A DNA stretch of 64,000 bases from Thermoactinomyces vulgaris. GTDB lineage: Bacteria; Bacillota; Bacilli; Thermoactinomycetales; Thermoactinomycetaceae. Shown here one piece after another: positions 8,900-17,248 of the stretch. How positions within the stretch are numbered: the first letter of the stretch is position 1; each line of letters opens with the position of its first letter. A program made the position numbers and the translations under genes. The stretch spans positions 310,001-374,000 of the forward strand of contig NZ_REFP01000009.1 of the NCBI RefSeq assembly GCF_003688725.1, read 5' to 3'. A model generated the notes under the pieces. It was not told where the DNA came from. It worked only from the letters and a program-made list of their open reading frames with translations, and made no database searches.

Positions 8900-10116
8900 A
8901 TGAATAAGAGAGAAAGAGAGAATATGGGGAATGAAATTGATCCTGTGACTGTTGAGGAATTAGATGAAGCCAGACGAAGACGAAAGAAAAAGATTTTACG
9001 TCTGGTGTCTTCTTTTCTCAGCGTGATTTTGATTCCGGTGATCCTCACGGTTGTCCTCGCCGCTTATGAAGATGAGACGAATGAATGGGTGCGCAATTTG
9101 TTTGAAGGCGAAAAGAATGAAACCTACATGGAAAGCCTGAAGCGATTGGCTTCCGAAGGGAACATGCCTGAGTACGAATGCGGTGCGTTGGGTTCCGGCA
9201 TTACCAATGTGATCAATCGTTGCGGGGAACCGATTGCGCGTAAAGATACATACGATGTCAGCTCGACCATGACAAGTTTGTACTATCAGTATGGGGATCA
9301 CAAGTTGGTTCATTTGAACTTTGAGAATGATCGGTTAAAGGCGATCAAGGTGATGGATGAATCGAAGGAATCATTGTCTGTGGATGAAATGAAACGGGTC
9401 TTTGGGACTCCGGTTGAAACGGCGGAGAATCAAACAAATTTGAAATCGGATACGGTTTACTATCAATATCTTTTATCCGTATATGACTTGATGTTAAATT
9501 TTAGCAAGGACACAGGAAAATTGAAAGATATCAATCTGGAGATCAGAGAAAAGTTCGGCTATACCGGTTCTCCGCGAACACAATTTGAAACGGAAGTTCA
9601 TCCGGTTGATCAAGCAAAGAGAATTTCCTCTGCCGGTGGCGTGAAGGCGGCCAAACAATTGCATGAATGGATCAGCCAAGGGGATTTGGGAAATTATGAT
9701 TGCGGGCCGCTGGGAACCGCTTATCATGATGTTTTGTCCGGAAAATGCGGAACTTATCAGAATAATGTATCTCATAAAGAGGCGAATCAACAAAATAATG
9801 AAACGTTGTTGAAATATCAATTTAAAGACCGGGAAATAAAACTTAAATTTTTTAATGACGTTTTAACATCCATATCTATTCGGGAATTTGAAAATCTGTA
9901 ACAAAAGATGACATTATTCAGGTTTTTGGCAAGCCGGCTCCGAAGAAAAGTCCGGCTGTCAACTTCGGGACTGAGATTGATAGTTTAACTTATCAAATCA
10001 ACGGGAACAAAGTTCAAATGTTTTTCGATGAAGAAGGCAAAATCGACTATTTGTGGTTTTTTAAAGAGGGCTTGTATGATGAAGAATTCGGCTTTTTGTT
10101 GCCGCAAAAAAAATGA
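8900..10116 (+). pseudogene. Membrane-anchored protein with repeated DUF4309/YjgB-like modules, frameshifted near 9898
   Basis: The first frame (ATG at 8900, AGGAG at 8881-8885) has a cytoplasmic Arg/Lys-rich N-terminus, one membrane helix (about residues 28-48) and an extracytoplasmic part with two related modules, YECGALGSGITNVINRCG and YDCGPLGTAYHDVLSGKCG, resembling the DUF4309 (YjgB) pattern of a short Gly/Leu turn, a dV..wG.P element and following beta strands. It stops at 9899-9901. In the next frame coding continues as VTKDDIIQVFGKPAPKK to a TGA at 10114-10116, giving a further VFGKPAP element and its strands. Restoring one G (CTGTA to CTGGTA at about 9898) would fuse both frames in perfect register. 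Either a real single-base deletion or a sequence error. Function unknown; the family is secreted or surface exposed. Confidence 0.65.
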
Positions 10117-10123
10117 TCAAACA

Positions 10124-10157
10124 AAAATCCCTGCACCGGACCGGATGCAGGGATTTT
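10124..10157 (+). terminator. Intrinsic terminator
   Basis: Perfect 12-bp stem AAAATCCCTGCA / TGCAGGGATTTT around a 10-base loop, the last T residues serving as the T-tract. Confidence 0.85.
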
Positions 10158-10243
10158 GTCGCGGCGGTGAAGCGGGGCCGTTTATTTGTTACAATACATA
10201 TTAATGAAGGCAAATCGAGGATGCATCAGAGGGGGAACTTTGT

Positions 10244-10822
10244 TTGCGTTTAGTCGTTGGAATCACAGGTGCGACCGGAGCCATCTTTGGGATTCGATTG
10301 TTGGAATTTTTGCGGGAAACGGATACGGAAACCCATTTGATTTTATCCAAATGGGGGAGAGCGAACATTGAATTGGAAACGGATTACACGGTTCCGCAAG
10401 TGGAAGCGTTGGCGACGGTCTGCCATTCGTCACAAAATCTGGCCGCATCGGTTTCCAGCGGCTCTTTTCGTGTCGATGGGATGGTGATTGCACCTTGCAG
10501 TATGAAATCATTGGCCTCGATCCGGACCGGGCTTGCGGATAATCTGGTGACCCGGGCGGCGGATGTGGTTTTGAAGGAACGGAAGAAATTGGTCTTGTTA
10601 ACCCGGGAAATGCCGCTGAATGACATTCACTTGGAAAACATGCTGGCTTTGTCGCGCATGGGTGCAACGATTTTGCCTCCGGTGCCGGCCTTTTACAATC
10701 ATCCGCGAACAATCGATGATATTGTGGATCATGTGGTCGTGCGCACGTTGGATCAATTCGGGATCGAGGTGAGAAAGGCCAAACGCTGGCAGGGGATTGA
10801 AACGGGAAAAGACCGGAATTGA
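10244..10822 (+). CDS. ubiX: UbiX-type flavin prenyltransferase
   Basis: A 192-residue flavoprotein that joins dimethylallyl phosphate to FMN to make the prenylated flavin used by UbiD-type decarboxylases. Seen: the N-terminal Rossmann-like GITGATGAIFGIRLLEFL, the substrate-binding VIAPCSMKSLASIRTG, and the RKKLVLLTREMPLNDIHLENM segment, all diagnostic of UbiX/Pad1. TTG start with a GAGGGGG ribosome site nine bases upstream. No ubiD gene is next to it, so it may serve a partner elsewhere. It lies alone between two terminators. Confidence 0.93.
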   Translation: MRLVVGITGATGAIFGIRLLEFLRETDTETHLILSKWGRANIELETDYTVPQVEALATVCHSSQNLAASVSSGSFRVDGMVIAPCSMKSLASIRTGLADNLVTRAADVVLKERKKLVLLTREMPLNDIHLENMLALSRMGATILPPVPAFYNHPRTIDDIVDHVVVRTLDQFGIEVRKAKRWQGIETGKDRN

Positions 10823-10848
10823 AGCCTGGAGGAAGACCGGGCTTTTTT
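10822..10848 (+). terminator. Intrinsic terminator of ubiX
   Basis: Stem AAGCCTGG / CCGGGCTT with a 7-base loop and a T-run, overlapping the last base of the ubiX stop codon. Confidence 0.85.
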
Positions 10849-10927
10849 ATTTTCCCAAAATGGAAATCATTCATGGTAAAATGAAGAGAAACATCTTTAT
10901 CCTTACAAACAGACCGGAGGTTTTTGA

Positions 10928-11590
10928 ATGAAATTTTTTAAAATGAGGGAACCCGTCAATACTTGGACGCATTTTATTACGTTTTTGGCGGCTGTCATCG
11001 GGCTTTTTTTCCTGATCGGTTTCAGTTGGCCCGACCCCTCGACACTGGTCACGATGACGATTTACGGTGTGAGTGTGATTTTGCTGTATGGCGCAAGTTC
11101 TTTGTACCATTGGGTTGTGACGACTCCCGAAAAAGAATTGATCTTCAGGAAAATGGACCATTGTGCCATTTATTTGTTGATCGCCGGTTCGTACACTCCG
11201 GTCTTTTATTATGGCCTGAACGGAACCTTTCAATGGGTGATGCTCATCAGTGTATGGGGGTTATCGGTTCTCGGCATCGTGTTGAAGTTGTTTTTCATGC
11301 ACATTCCGCGTTATGTTTCGACCGCATTTTACCTGACTTTGGGATGGATCGCCGTGGTTCCGTTTGTGCAATTGGTTCGTGCGCTTCCAACCGGTGCGAT
11401 CTTGTTGATGGTTTTGGGAGGGGTGTTTTACACCGTCGGAGCCGTCATTTATGCGACCAAATGGCTGGATTTCTTTCCGGGTAAATTTGGTTTTCATGAA
11501 ATTTTTCACTTGTTTATCATGGCCGGCACCGCTGTTCATTTTGCGATGATGGTGATATATATTTTGCCGATCGGATTGGGAAATGCATGA
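10928..11590 (+). CDS. Hemolysin III / TrhA-family (PAQR-like) seven-helix membrane protein
   Basis: A 220-residue integral membrane protein with seven predicted helices. Family marks: the NTWTHFITFLAAVIG start, the helix with YGASSLYHW, the MDHCAIYLLIAGSYTP motif and the last-helix FHEIFHLFIMAGTAVHF, whose His residues together with the Ser/Asp of the earlier motifs form the PAQR zinc-like site. Ribosome site GGAGG eight bases before ATG. Called hemolysin III or YqfA/TrhA; proposed roles in membrane energetics homeostasis are from related proteins. Monocistronic, flanked by terminators. Confidence 0.9.
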   Translation: MKFFKMREPVNTWTHFITFLAAVIGLFFLIGFSWPDPSTLVTMTIYGVSVILLYGASSLYHWVVTTPEKELIFRKMDHCAIYLLIAGSYTPVFYYGLNGTFQWVMLISVWGLSVLGIVLKLFFMHIPRYVSTAFYLTLGWIAVVPFVQLVRALPTGAILLMVLGGVFYTVGAVIYATKWLDFFPGKFGFHEIFHLFIMAGTAVHFAMMVIYILPIGLGNA

Positions 11591-11604
11591 TTCCGGTGGG
11601 GATG

Positions 11605-11648
11605 GCTGACCGGGAGGTCCTGTTCGGACTTGCCGGTCAGCTTTTATT
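11605..11648 (+). terminator. Intrinsic terminator
   Basis: Stem GCTGACCGG / CCGGTCAGC with a long inner loop and a TTTTATTTT tail. Confidence 0.85.
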
Positions 11649-11764
11649 TTCGGAAAGAGGCAAGTTCCTGCTTCAAAAACGCTAATATTTTTATATTATA
11701 ATTGTATAGTAAAATAAAAGAATATATTATTTGTTTTAAATGTTAGTAAAGGAGGCGAAAAGAC

Positions 11765-13270
11765 ATGGTGATTGGAGACTTGCTGAACAGCCGGGCGGAA
11801 CTGTCCCCACATTTGGAAGCGCTCATCTATAACGGCGAGCGCCTTACTTTCCGTGAATATAAACAGAAAGTGAACCAGCTGGCCAATTATTTGCTGAGTC
11901 TCAACGTGAAACATGGCGACCGTGTGGCCATGCTTTGCAAGAATACATACGCATTTCCGATCATATACTTAGCGGCAGCCAAAATCGGCGCGGTTACGGT
12001 TCCGGTGAATTGCCGGTTAAAACCAGTGGAGGTTCAGTATATTTTAAAAGACTGTCAAGCCAAAGTTTTATTATATGATGAGGATTTCAAGGACAGCCTG
12101 CAAGTGCTTCCGGATTGTGTGGAGAAAGTGATCTGTGTTTTTCAAGGAGAGCGGGTGTCGGAACAATTCAACAGCATTTTTTATACCGAATCGGATGAAG
12201 AACCCGATGTGGAAGTCCATGAAAACGATATGGCCACCATTATTTACACTTCCGGAACCACCGGAAATCCCAAAGGGGTGATCAGTACCCACGCCAATGT
12301 GTATGCGGCGGGATTGGCCAATGTGAACACGTTGGATCTTCGCAAGGCTGACCGTTTTTTGTTTGTGACGCCGCTTTTTCATATCAGCGGCATGATGTTT
12401 ATCATCAACGCACTGATTCGGGGAATGGCCTTGGTGATCGCATCCAATTTCACTCCTTCCAAACTGTGGAATCTGATTGATGAAGAGAAGATCACCGGAA
12501 TGATGTCGGTGCCGTCGATGTTGCCCTTTATGTTGGAAATGTTGAAGACCATTGATAAGGACATTTTTTCTTTGCGCGGAATTGTTTGCGGCGGTTCCCT
12601 GGTTCCGGAAAATTACATCAAGGCTTTTCACGATTTGGGATTTTCAGTGATCCAAGTTTACGGAGCTACCGAATTCACCGGTGCCGTCACTTATTTCTTG
12701 CCGGAAATGGACATCAACCGCTGTTATTCTGTCGGAAAAGGATTATATCTGACTGAAATCAAAATCATCGATCCGTTGACGGGTGTGGAGTGTGCTCCCG
12801 GAGAGATCGGAGAAATCCTGGTGCGCGGGGATCAGGTGTTTGCCGGTTATTGGAATAATCCGGAGGAAACGGCAAAGGTATTAAAGAACGGCTGGTATCA
12901 CACGCAAGATTTGGGACGGGTGGATGAAGAAGGGTATTTGTATGTGATCGACCGTCTCCGTGACATGATCGTTTGTGGCGGGGAAAAAGTGTTCCCGGCC
13001 CAAGTGGAATCCGTGCTTCTGCAGATGGAAGGAATCGCTGAGGTGGCTGTCGTGGGTGTCAAGCATCCGGTTTGGGGAGAATTGCCCCGGGCATACATTG
13101 TGAAAGCGGATGGCCATGATATTACCAAAGAAGAAGTGATCCATCATGCGCGTGAAAATCTTGCGGATTATAAACTGATCGATGTGGAATTTATTAAGGA
13201 GCTTCCAAAAAACAGCATGGGGAAAGTTTTAAAATATGTATTGCGTGAGTATGCTTCCTGTGCCAATTAA
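11765..13270 (+). CDS. Acyl-CoA synthetase (AMP-binding, class I adenylate-forming enzyme)
   Basis: A 501-residue cytoplasmic enzyme that activates a carboxylate with ATP and transfers it to CoA. Visible core motifs: ATP-binding TIIYTSGTTGNPKGV (about 157-171), VYGATEFTG (about 298-306), the adenine-contact region with GWYHTQDLG (about 376-384), the hinge IDRLRDMIVCGGEKV and the C-terminal catalytic Lys in KNSMGKVLK. Overall like short fatty acid CoA ligases (FadD/MenE-like size), but the substrate cannot be read from the sequence. Strong AAAGGAGG ribosome site; AT-rich promoter region upstream (11650-11760); its own terminator downstream; no pathway genes beside it. Confidence 0.88.
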   Translation: MVIGDLLNSRAELSPHLEALIYNGERLTFREYKQKVNQLANYLLSLNVKHGDRVAMLCKNTYAFPIIYLAAAKIGAVTVPVNCRLKPVEVQYILKDCQAKVLLYDEDFKDSLQVLPDCVEKVICVFQGERVSEQFNSIFYTESDEEPDVEVHENDMATIIYTSGTTGNPKGVISTHANVYAAGLANVNTLDLRKADRFLFVTPLFHISGMMFIINALIRGMALVIASNFTPSKLWNLIDEEKITGMMSVPSMLPFMLEMLKTIDKDIFSLRGIVCGGSLVPENYIKAFHDLGFSVIQVYGATEFTGAVTYFLPEMDINRCYSVGKGLYLTEIKIIDPLTGVECAPGEIGEILVRGDQVFAGYWNNPEETAKVLKNGWYHTQDLGRVDEEGYLYVIDRLRDMIVCGGEKVFPAQVESVLLQMEGIAEVAVVGVKHPVWGELPRAYIVKADGHDITKEEVIHHARENLADYKLIDVEFIKELPKNSMGKVLKYVLREYASCAN

Positions 13271-13271
13271 C

Positions 13272-13319
13272 TGCAAGGGACGGTTATCTGATCGGGTTAA
13301 CCGTCCTTGCATGTTTTTT
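13272..13319 (+). terminator. Strong intrinsic terminator
   Basis: Long stem TGCAAGGGACGGTTA / TTAACCGTCCTTGCA, with one bulge, around a 10-base loop, followed by TGTTTTTT. Confidence 0.9.
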
Positions 13320-13401
13320 CAGGAGGGAAATGTCCTGCAAGGGGGCAATATTCAAAATAATGAATCTATTTATTAAAGGCAATAAATTTGAAGAAAAAGA
13401 C

Positions 13402-13430
13402 TTTACAAACGTATGTTCGTATTTTAAAAT
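13402..13430 (+). promoter_or_regulatory. LexA-box promoter (SOS-type) of the coiled-coil gene
   Basis: A -35 TTTACA (13402-13407) and -10 TAAAAT (13425-13430) are spaced 17 bases. Within the spacer and overlapping the -35 is CAAACGTATGTTCG (13406-13419), which matches the Bacillus LexA/DinR operator CGAAC-N4-GTTCG at nine of ten fixed bases. Location between the two promoter hexamers is ideal for repression, so the downstream gene is probably damage inducible. Known from the family: the operator consensus; inferred: regulation here. Confidence 0.75.
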
Positions 13431-13463
13431 ATTATTGTCATCATCAGAAAAAGGGGAGCAATC

Positions 13464-14522
13464 ATGAGCAAAAAAATCAATGAAAGAGACACAAAAGCGA
13501 CCATTTTAAAAGCGCTTCGTGAAGCAGAAAAGAAAATTGCGGAACTGGAAAAAGGAAAATTGGATGCAGCCAAAGAGGCGAAAAAGAAGAAAGAAGCCGA
13601 AATCACCAACAAAGCCGATCAATTGATGGAAGGAAACATCGAAGGCAAAATCACCGATTTATCCAAATCTGTTGTTCAACTGCTGACGAAAATCGACAGT
13701 GATTTAAAAGAACAGACCAAGAACCTGCAGACGGTCAAAGAAGCCATTGCCATCAAAGAAGCCGAACTCAAAGAACTGTTTGATATCGAGAAACAAGCCC
13801 ACACCCTTGCGGGATTGGTCAATGCTCATCAGGAATTGAAATTATCCCAAGAGAAAGAATTGGCTGAAGAGAAGGAAAAGGCGACCAATGAACTGGAAGA
13901 GATCAAAAAGCAAATTGAAATCGCCCGCAAAGAGTACCAAACCATGCTGAAAGAGCAAAAAGAAGCATTGGAATTGCAGAAAAAAAGAGGCGAAGAAGAG
14001 TTCAAATACGAATTCGCCCGCCAGAAAAAACAGTCTTATGACCAGTTGGAAGATGAACTGGCAAGCAAGCGGAAAGAATTTGAAGCGGAAGTCGAAAAAA
14101 CCACGAAAGAACTGGATGCCTATAAAATGCAATTGGATGAACGCGAAGAAAAGCTCCTGAAGCGGGAAGAGAAAATGAAAGAGTTGGAAGAGGAAGTGGC
14201 TTCCATCCCGGACAAAATCGCGGAAGTGAAAAAAGAAGCGAAGGAAAAAGCGGACGCAGAGATGAAAAAAGTCTTGGCCATCCGCGAAGCCGCCTTCAAA
14301 AAAGAAGTGGAAGCGGACAAAAAGATCCTCGAAACCGAATGCGAAAACCTCAAAAAGCAACTGCAAGCATCCCACGAAACGATTACCGAACTGCAAAACA
14401 AGCTGGATGAAGCCTATAAGCGCATTCAGGAAATGGGGATCCAAATGGTTTCCAGTTCCAATGAGTCCAAAACCTTCGATAAAATCGCCGCACTCGTGTC
14501 AGAGAAAAATCATTCAAAATAA
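13464..14522 (+). CDS. Long coiled-coil protein, predicted SOS-regulated
   Basis: A 352-residue soluble protein, almost wholly Glu/Lys/Ala/Leu heptads from about residue 15 to 335, with no signal peptide or membrane segment and no enzymatic motif. The only non-coiled parts are a short N-terminus (SKKINERDTK) and a C-terminus with QMVSSSNESKTFDKI. Ribosome site AAAGGGGAG nine bases before ATG. Its promoter carries a LexA-like operator (13406-13419), and it converges on dinB with only eight bases between stop codons. The length and composition suggest a scaffold or DNA/filament-associated protein, but no function is assigned. A low-complexity resemblance to many coiled coils would make database hits unreliable. 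Confidence 0.8.
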   Translation: MSKKINERDTKATILKALREAEKKIAELEKGKLDAAKEAKKKKEAEITNKADQLMEGNIEGKITDLSKSVVQLLTKIDSDLKEQTKNLQTVKEAIAIKEAELKELFDIEKQAHTLAGLVNAHQELKLSQEKELAEEKEKATNELEEIKKQIEIARKEYQTMLKEQKEALELQKKRGEEEFKYEFARQKKQSYDQLEDELASKRKEFEAEVEKTTKELDAYKMQLDEREEKLLKREEKMKELEEEVASIPDKIAEVKKEAKEKADAEMKKVLAIREAAFKKEVEADKKILETECENLKKQLQASHETITELQNKLDEAYKRIQEMGIQMVSSSNESKTFDKIAALVSEKNHSK

Positions 14523-14530
14523 AACCGGAT

Positions 14531-15583
14531 TCAAACCCATTCCTCCCCCAAAGGCAACACAAGTTGTTCATACAAATCGGAAGACGGCTCGACAAAATTG
14601 GACAGCGACACCCCGACCAACCGGACGCCGGCTGAATAATCAAAGGCATCAAGCAACTCCTCCAAAACTTTGGCCCAGTCGGCGCCCGGTATTGTTGTTC
14701 GTTGCTTGGAATGCATTGTAAAATCAGCGTATTTGATTTTCAGGGTGAGTGTTTGCGGCCTGATTTTTTTCTTGTTCAGTTTTTGCTCGGTCTCCGCGAG
14801 AAGATCGCGGGCGATCCGGGCGATTTCCTCCCTGTCATACAAGTCTGAGGGCAATGTGATTTCCCGGCCGTGGGATTTTGGGGAACGATCGGTGACAATA
14901 TCGCGGTTATCCTGCCCGCGGGCACGATCATATAAATCATGACCAAACTTGCCAAACATCGCCGTCACTTCTTCCAAAGACAAGCGCCAGAAATCACGAA
15001 CCGTTTCCACTCCCATGGCGTGCAAACGCTTTTGTGATTTTTTTCCGATGCCGTGCAAAGCGCCGATCGGCAAATTTTTTAACACCGCCATGGCTTGTCC
15101 GGGCCGTATGATGACAAAGGCATCCGGCTTTTTTAAATCACTGGCAATTTTGGCCATGGATTTGTTGTAGGAAAGCCCGATGCTGCATGTAAGCCCGGTT
15201 TCCTCCCGGATCCGCCGCTTGATTTCACGTGCGACGGGTACAGCATTGTCGTAATGGGAGACATCCAGATAGGCTTCATCCAATCCGACGGTTTCGAAGC
15301 GGTCGCTGTATTCGGTGTAGATGTTCCGTACTTCACGGGATTTTTCCCGGTAACGTTCATACCTTACCGGCAAAAAAATGCCTTTTGGACAGAGTTTCCG
15401 GGCCTTGGCGGTCGGCATGGCCGAGTGGATGCCGTACTTCCTGGCTTCATAGCTGCAGGTGGAGACCACACCGCGGTTTTTCAGTCCCCCGACAATGACG
15501 GGTTTTCCCCGCAGTTCGGGAAAATCGAGTTGTTCCACGCTGGCAAAAAATGCATCCAAATCCAGATGCAAGATTTTTTTCAT
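14531..15583 (-). CDS. dinB: DNA polymerase IV (Y-family translesion polymerase)
   Basis: A 350-residue error-prone polymerase. Palm/finger motifs visible: HLDLDAFFASVEQ (metal Asp), the CSYEARKYGIHSAMP finger segment, the catalytic GLDEAYLDVS, the CSIGLSYNKSMAKIASDLKKP block, and helix-hairpin-helix GALHGIGKKSQKRL. The little-finger domain follows, ending in QLVLPL, a good beta-clamp-binding motif. Start ATG at 15583 has ribosome site GAAGGTG; a longer in-frame extension to 15625 lacks family similarity. Promoter has a LexA-like palindrome over the transcription start. Convergent with the SOS-type coiled-coil gene. Confidence 0.95.
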   Translation of the reverse strand: MKKILHLDLDAFFASVEQLDFPELRGKPVIVGGLKNRGVVSTCSYEARKYGIHSAMPTAKARKLCPKGIFLPVRYERYREKSREVRNIYTEYSDRFETVGLDEAYLDVSHYDNAVPVAREIKRRIREETGLTCSIGLSYNKSMAKIASDLKKPDAFVIIRPGQAMAVLKNLPIGALHGIGKKSQKRLHAMGVETVRDFWRLSLEEVTAMFGKFGHDLYDRARGQDNRDIVTDRSPKSHGREITLPSDLYDREEIARIARDLLAETEQKLNKKKIRPQTLTLKIKYADFTMHSKQRTTIPGADWAKVLEELLDAFDYSAGVRLVGVSLSNFVEPSSDLYEQLVLPLGEEWV

Positions 15584-15622
15584 GGTGCTTTCACCTTCTG
15601 TGCAAACCGCAGTGAATAAAAT

Positions 15623-15651
15623 CAAACCGGTGTTTCGTCATGGATATTATA
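15623..15651 (-). promoter_or_regulatory. dinB promoter with degenerate LexA-like palindrome
   Basis: On the minus strand a perfect -10 TATAAT lies at 15651-15646. Just downstream, at 15623-15636, CAAACCGGTGTTTC is a partial match to CGAAC-N4-GTTCG (seven of ten fixed bases, T for C at one Y position). No convincing -35. Placement over the transcription start fits repression, but the match is weaker than the one at 13406. Confidence 0.4.
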
Positions 15652-15767
15652 CCAAAAGAAATGAGCGGTCATCATTTCAAAACAATGGGAGATTCGAAGC
15701 CATCTGACGGATAGATTTCTTGCGGCATTTGTGTGCGAATTTTAAAAATTCCGTTTGGAGGGCTTGA

Positions 15768-16200
15768 ATGAGAAAATTCACTGCTGTGGCTTTTTCATTG
15801 ATCACCGTGTTCAGCATGTCTTTTTTCAGTTTTCAGCGGGAAAACTATGCCTGGTCGGAGGATTGGACCGGAACCTGGCCGAATCAAACCGTATGTGCAA
15901 ATAATGCGGTCACGGTTCAATCGGCAAGCATTGACGGTGATCATCGAATTGCGTTACAGTCCGTCCTGTGAGACGGTTTGGGCACGGATTACCGCCGACT
16001 ATCCGCATGATCCGAACCGGGGGTTGGGCACAGCCAAAATTGTCCGCAACAGCGACGGGCGCACATACAGTTGTGATATTCCGAGAGGAGAGACGGTTTG
16101 CTTCACCCAACAGGTCAACGATCATCATGTGACGTCTTATGCGCATGGTATCCATGACAACGGGATCTATTTCCGGGGAGCAAGAACGGCTGCCTATTGA
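15768..16200 (+). pseudogene. Secreted DUF2690-like protein, frameshifted near 15940
   Basis: The first frame (GGAGG site, ATG at 15768) gives a signal peptide and mature start ending in TVCANNAVTVQSASIDG. The next frame then continues VIIELRYSPSCETVWARITADYP to a TGA at 16198-16200. The joined protein follows the DUF2690 pattern: a Cys-containing CA..A.TV..A stretch, then ELRYSPSC..VWARI, then Cys residues in the last third. Removing one G after GACGGT (about 15940) would restore the frame. These are small secreted proteins of unknown role, common in Bacillota and Actinomycetota. Could be a sequence error rather than true decay. Confidence 0.7.
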
Positions 16201-16220
16201 CAGAAATCATGAGGGAGGGG

Positions 16221-16255
16221 AAAGCCTGTGTCCTTTTTTGGGGCACAGGCTTTTT
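16221..16255 (+). terminator. Intrinsic terminator, possibly bidirectional with ldh
   Basis: Stem AAGCCTGTG / CACAGGCTT, T-rich loop, then TTTC. The A-run before the stem gives T residues on the minus strand, so it may also end the lctP-ldh transcript. Confidence 0.75.
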
Positions 16256-16286
16256 CATTGGGAGGTGGTCAGGTCAAAGGTGGGAA

Positions 16287-17243
<957 letters not shown>

Positions 17244-17248
17244 TCAGC

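Noticed and set aside
3700-10160. Attachment-site repeat of the tRNA-Thr or tmRNA 3' end
   Set aside because: I looked for a second copy of the T-arm/acceptor sequence at the end of the accessory block and found none, so integration is only suggested by position and composition.
13842-14444. A 200-codon minus frame rich in Phe/Leu
   Set aside because: It is the reverse of the Lys/Glu-rich coiled coil; the hydrophobicity is a codon mirror effect.
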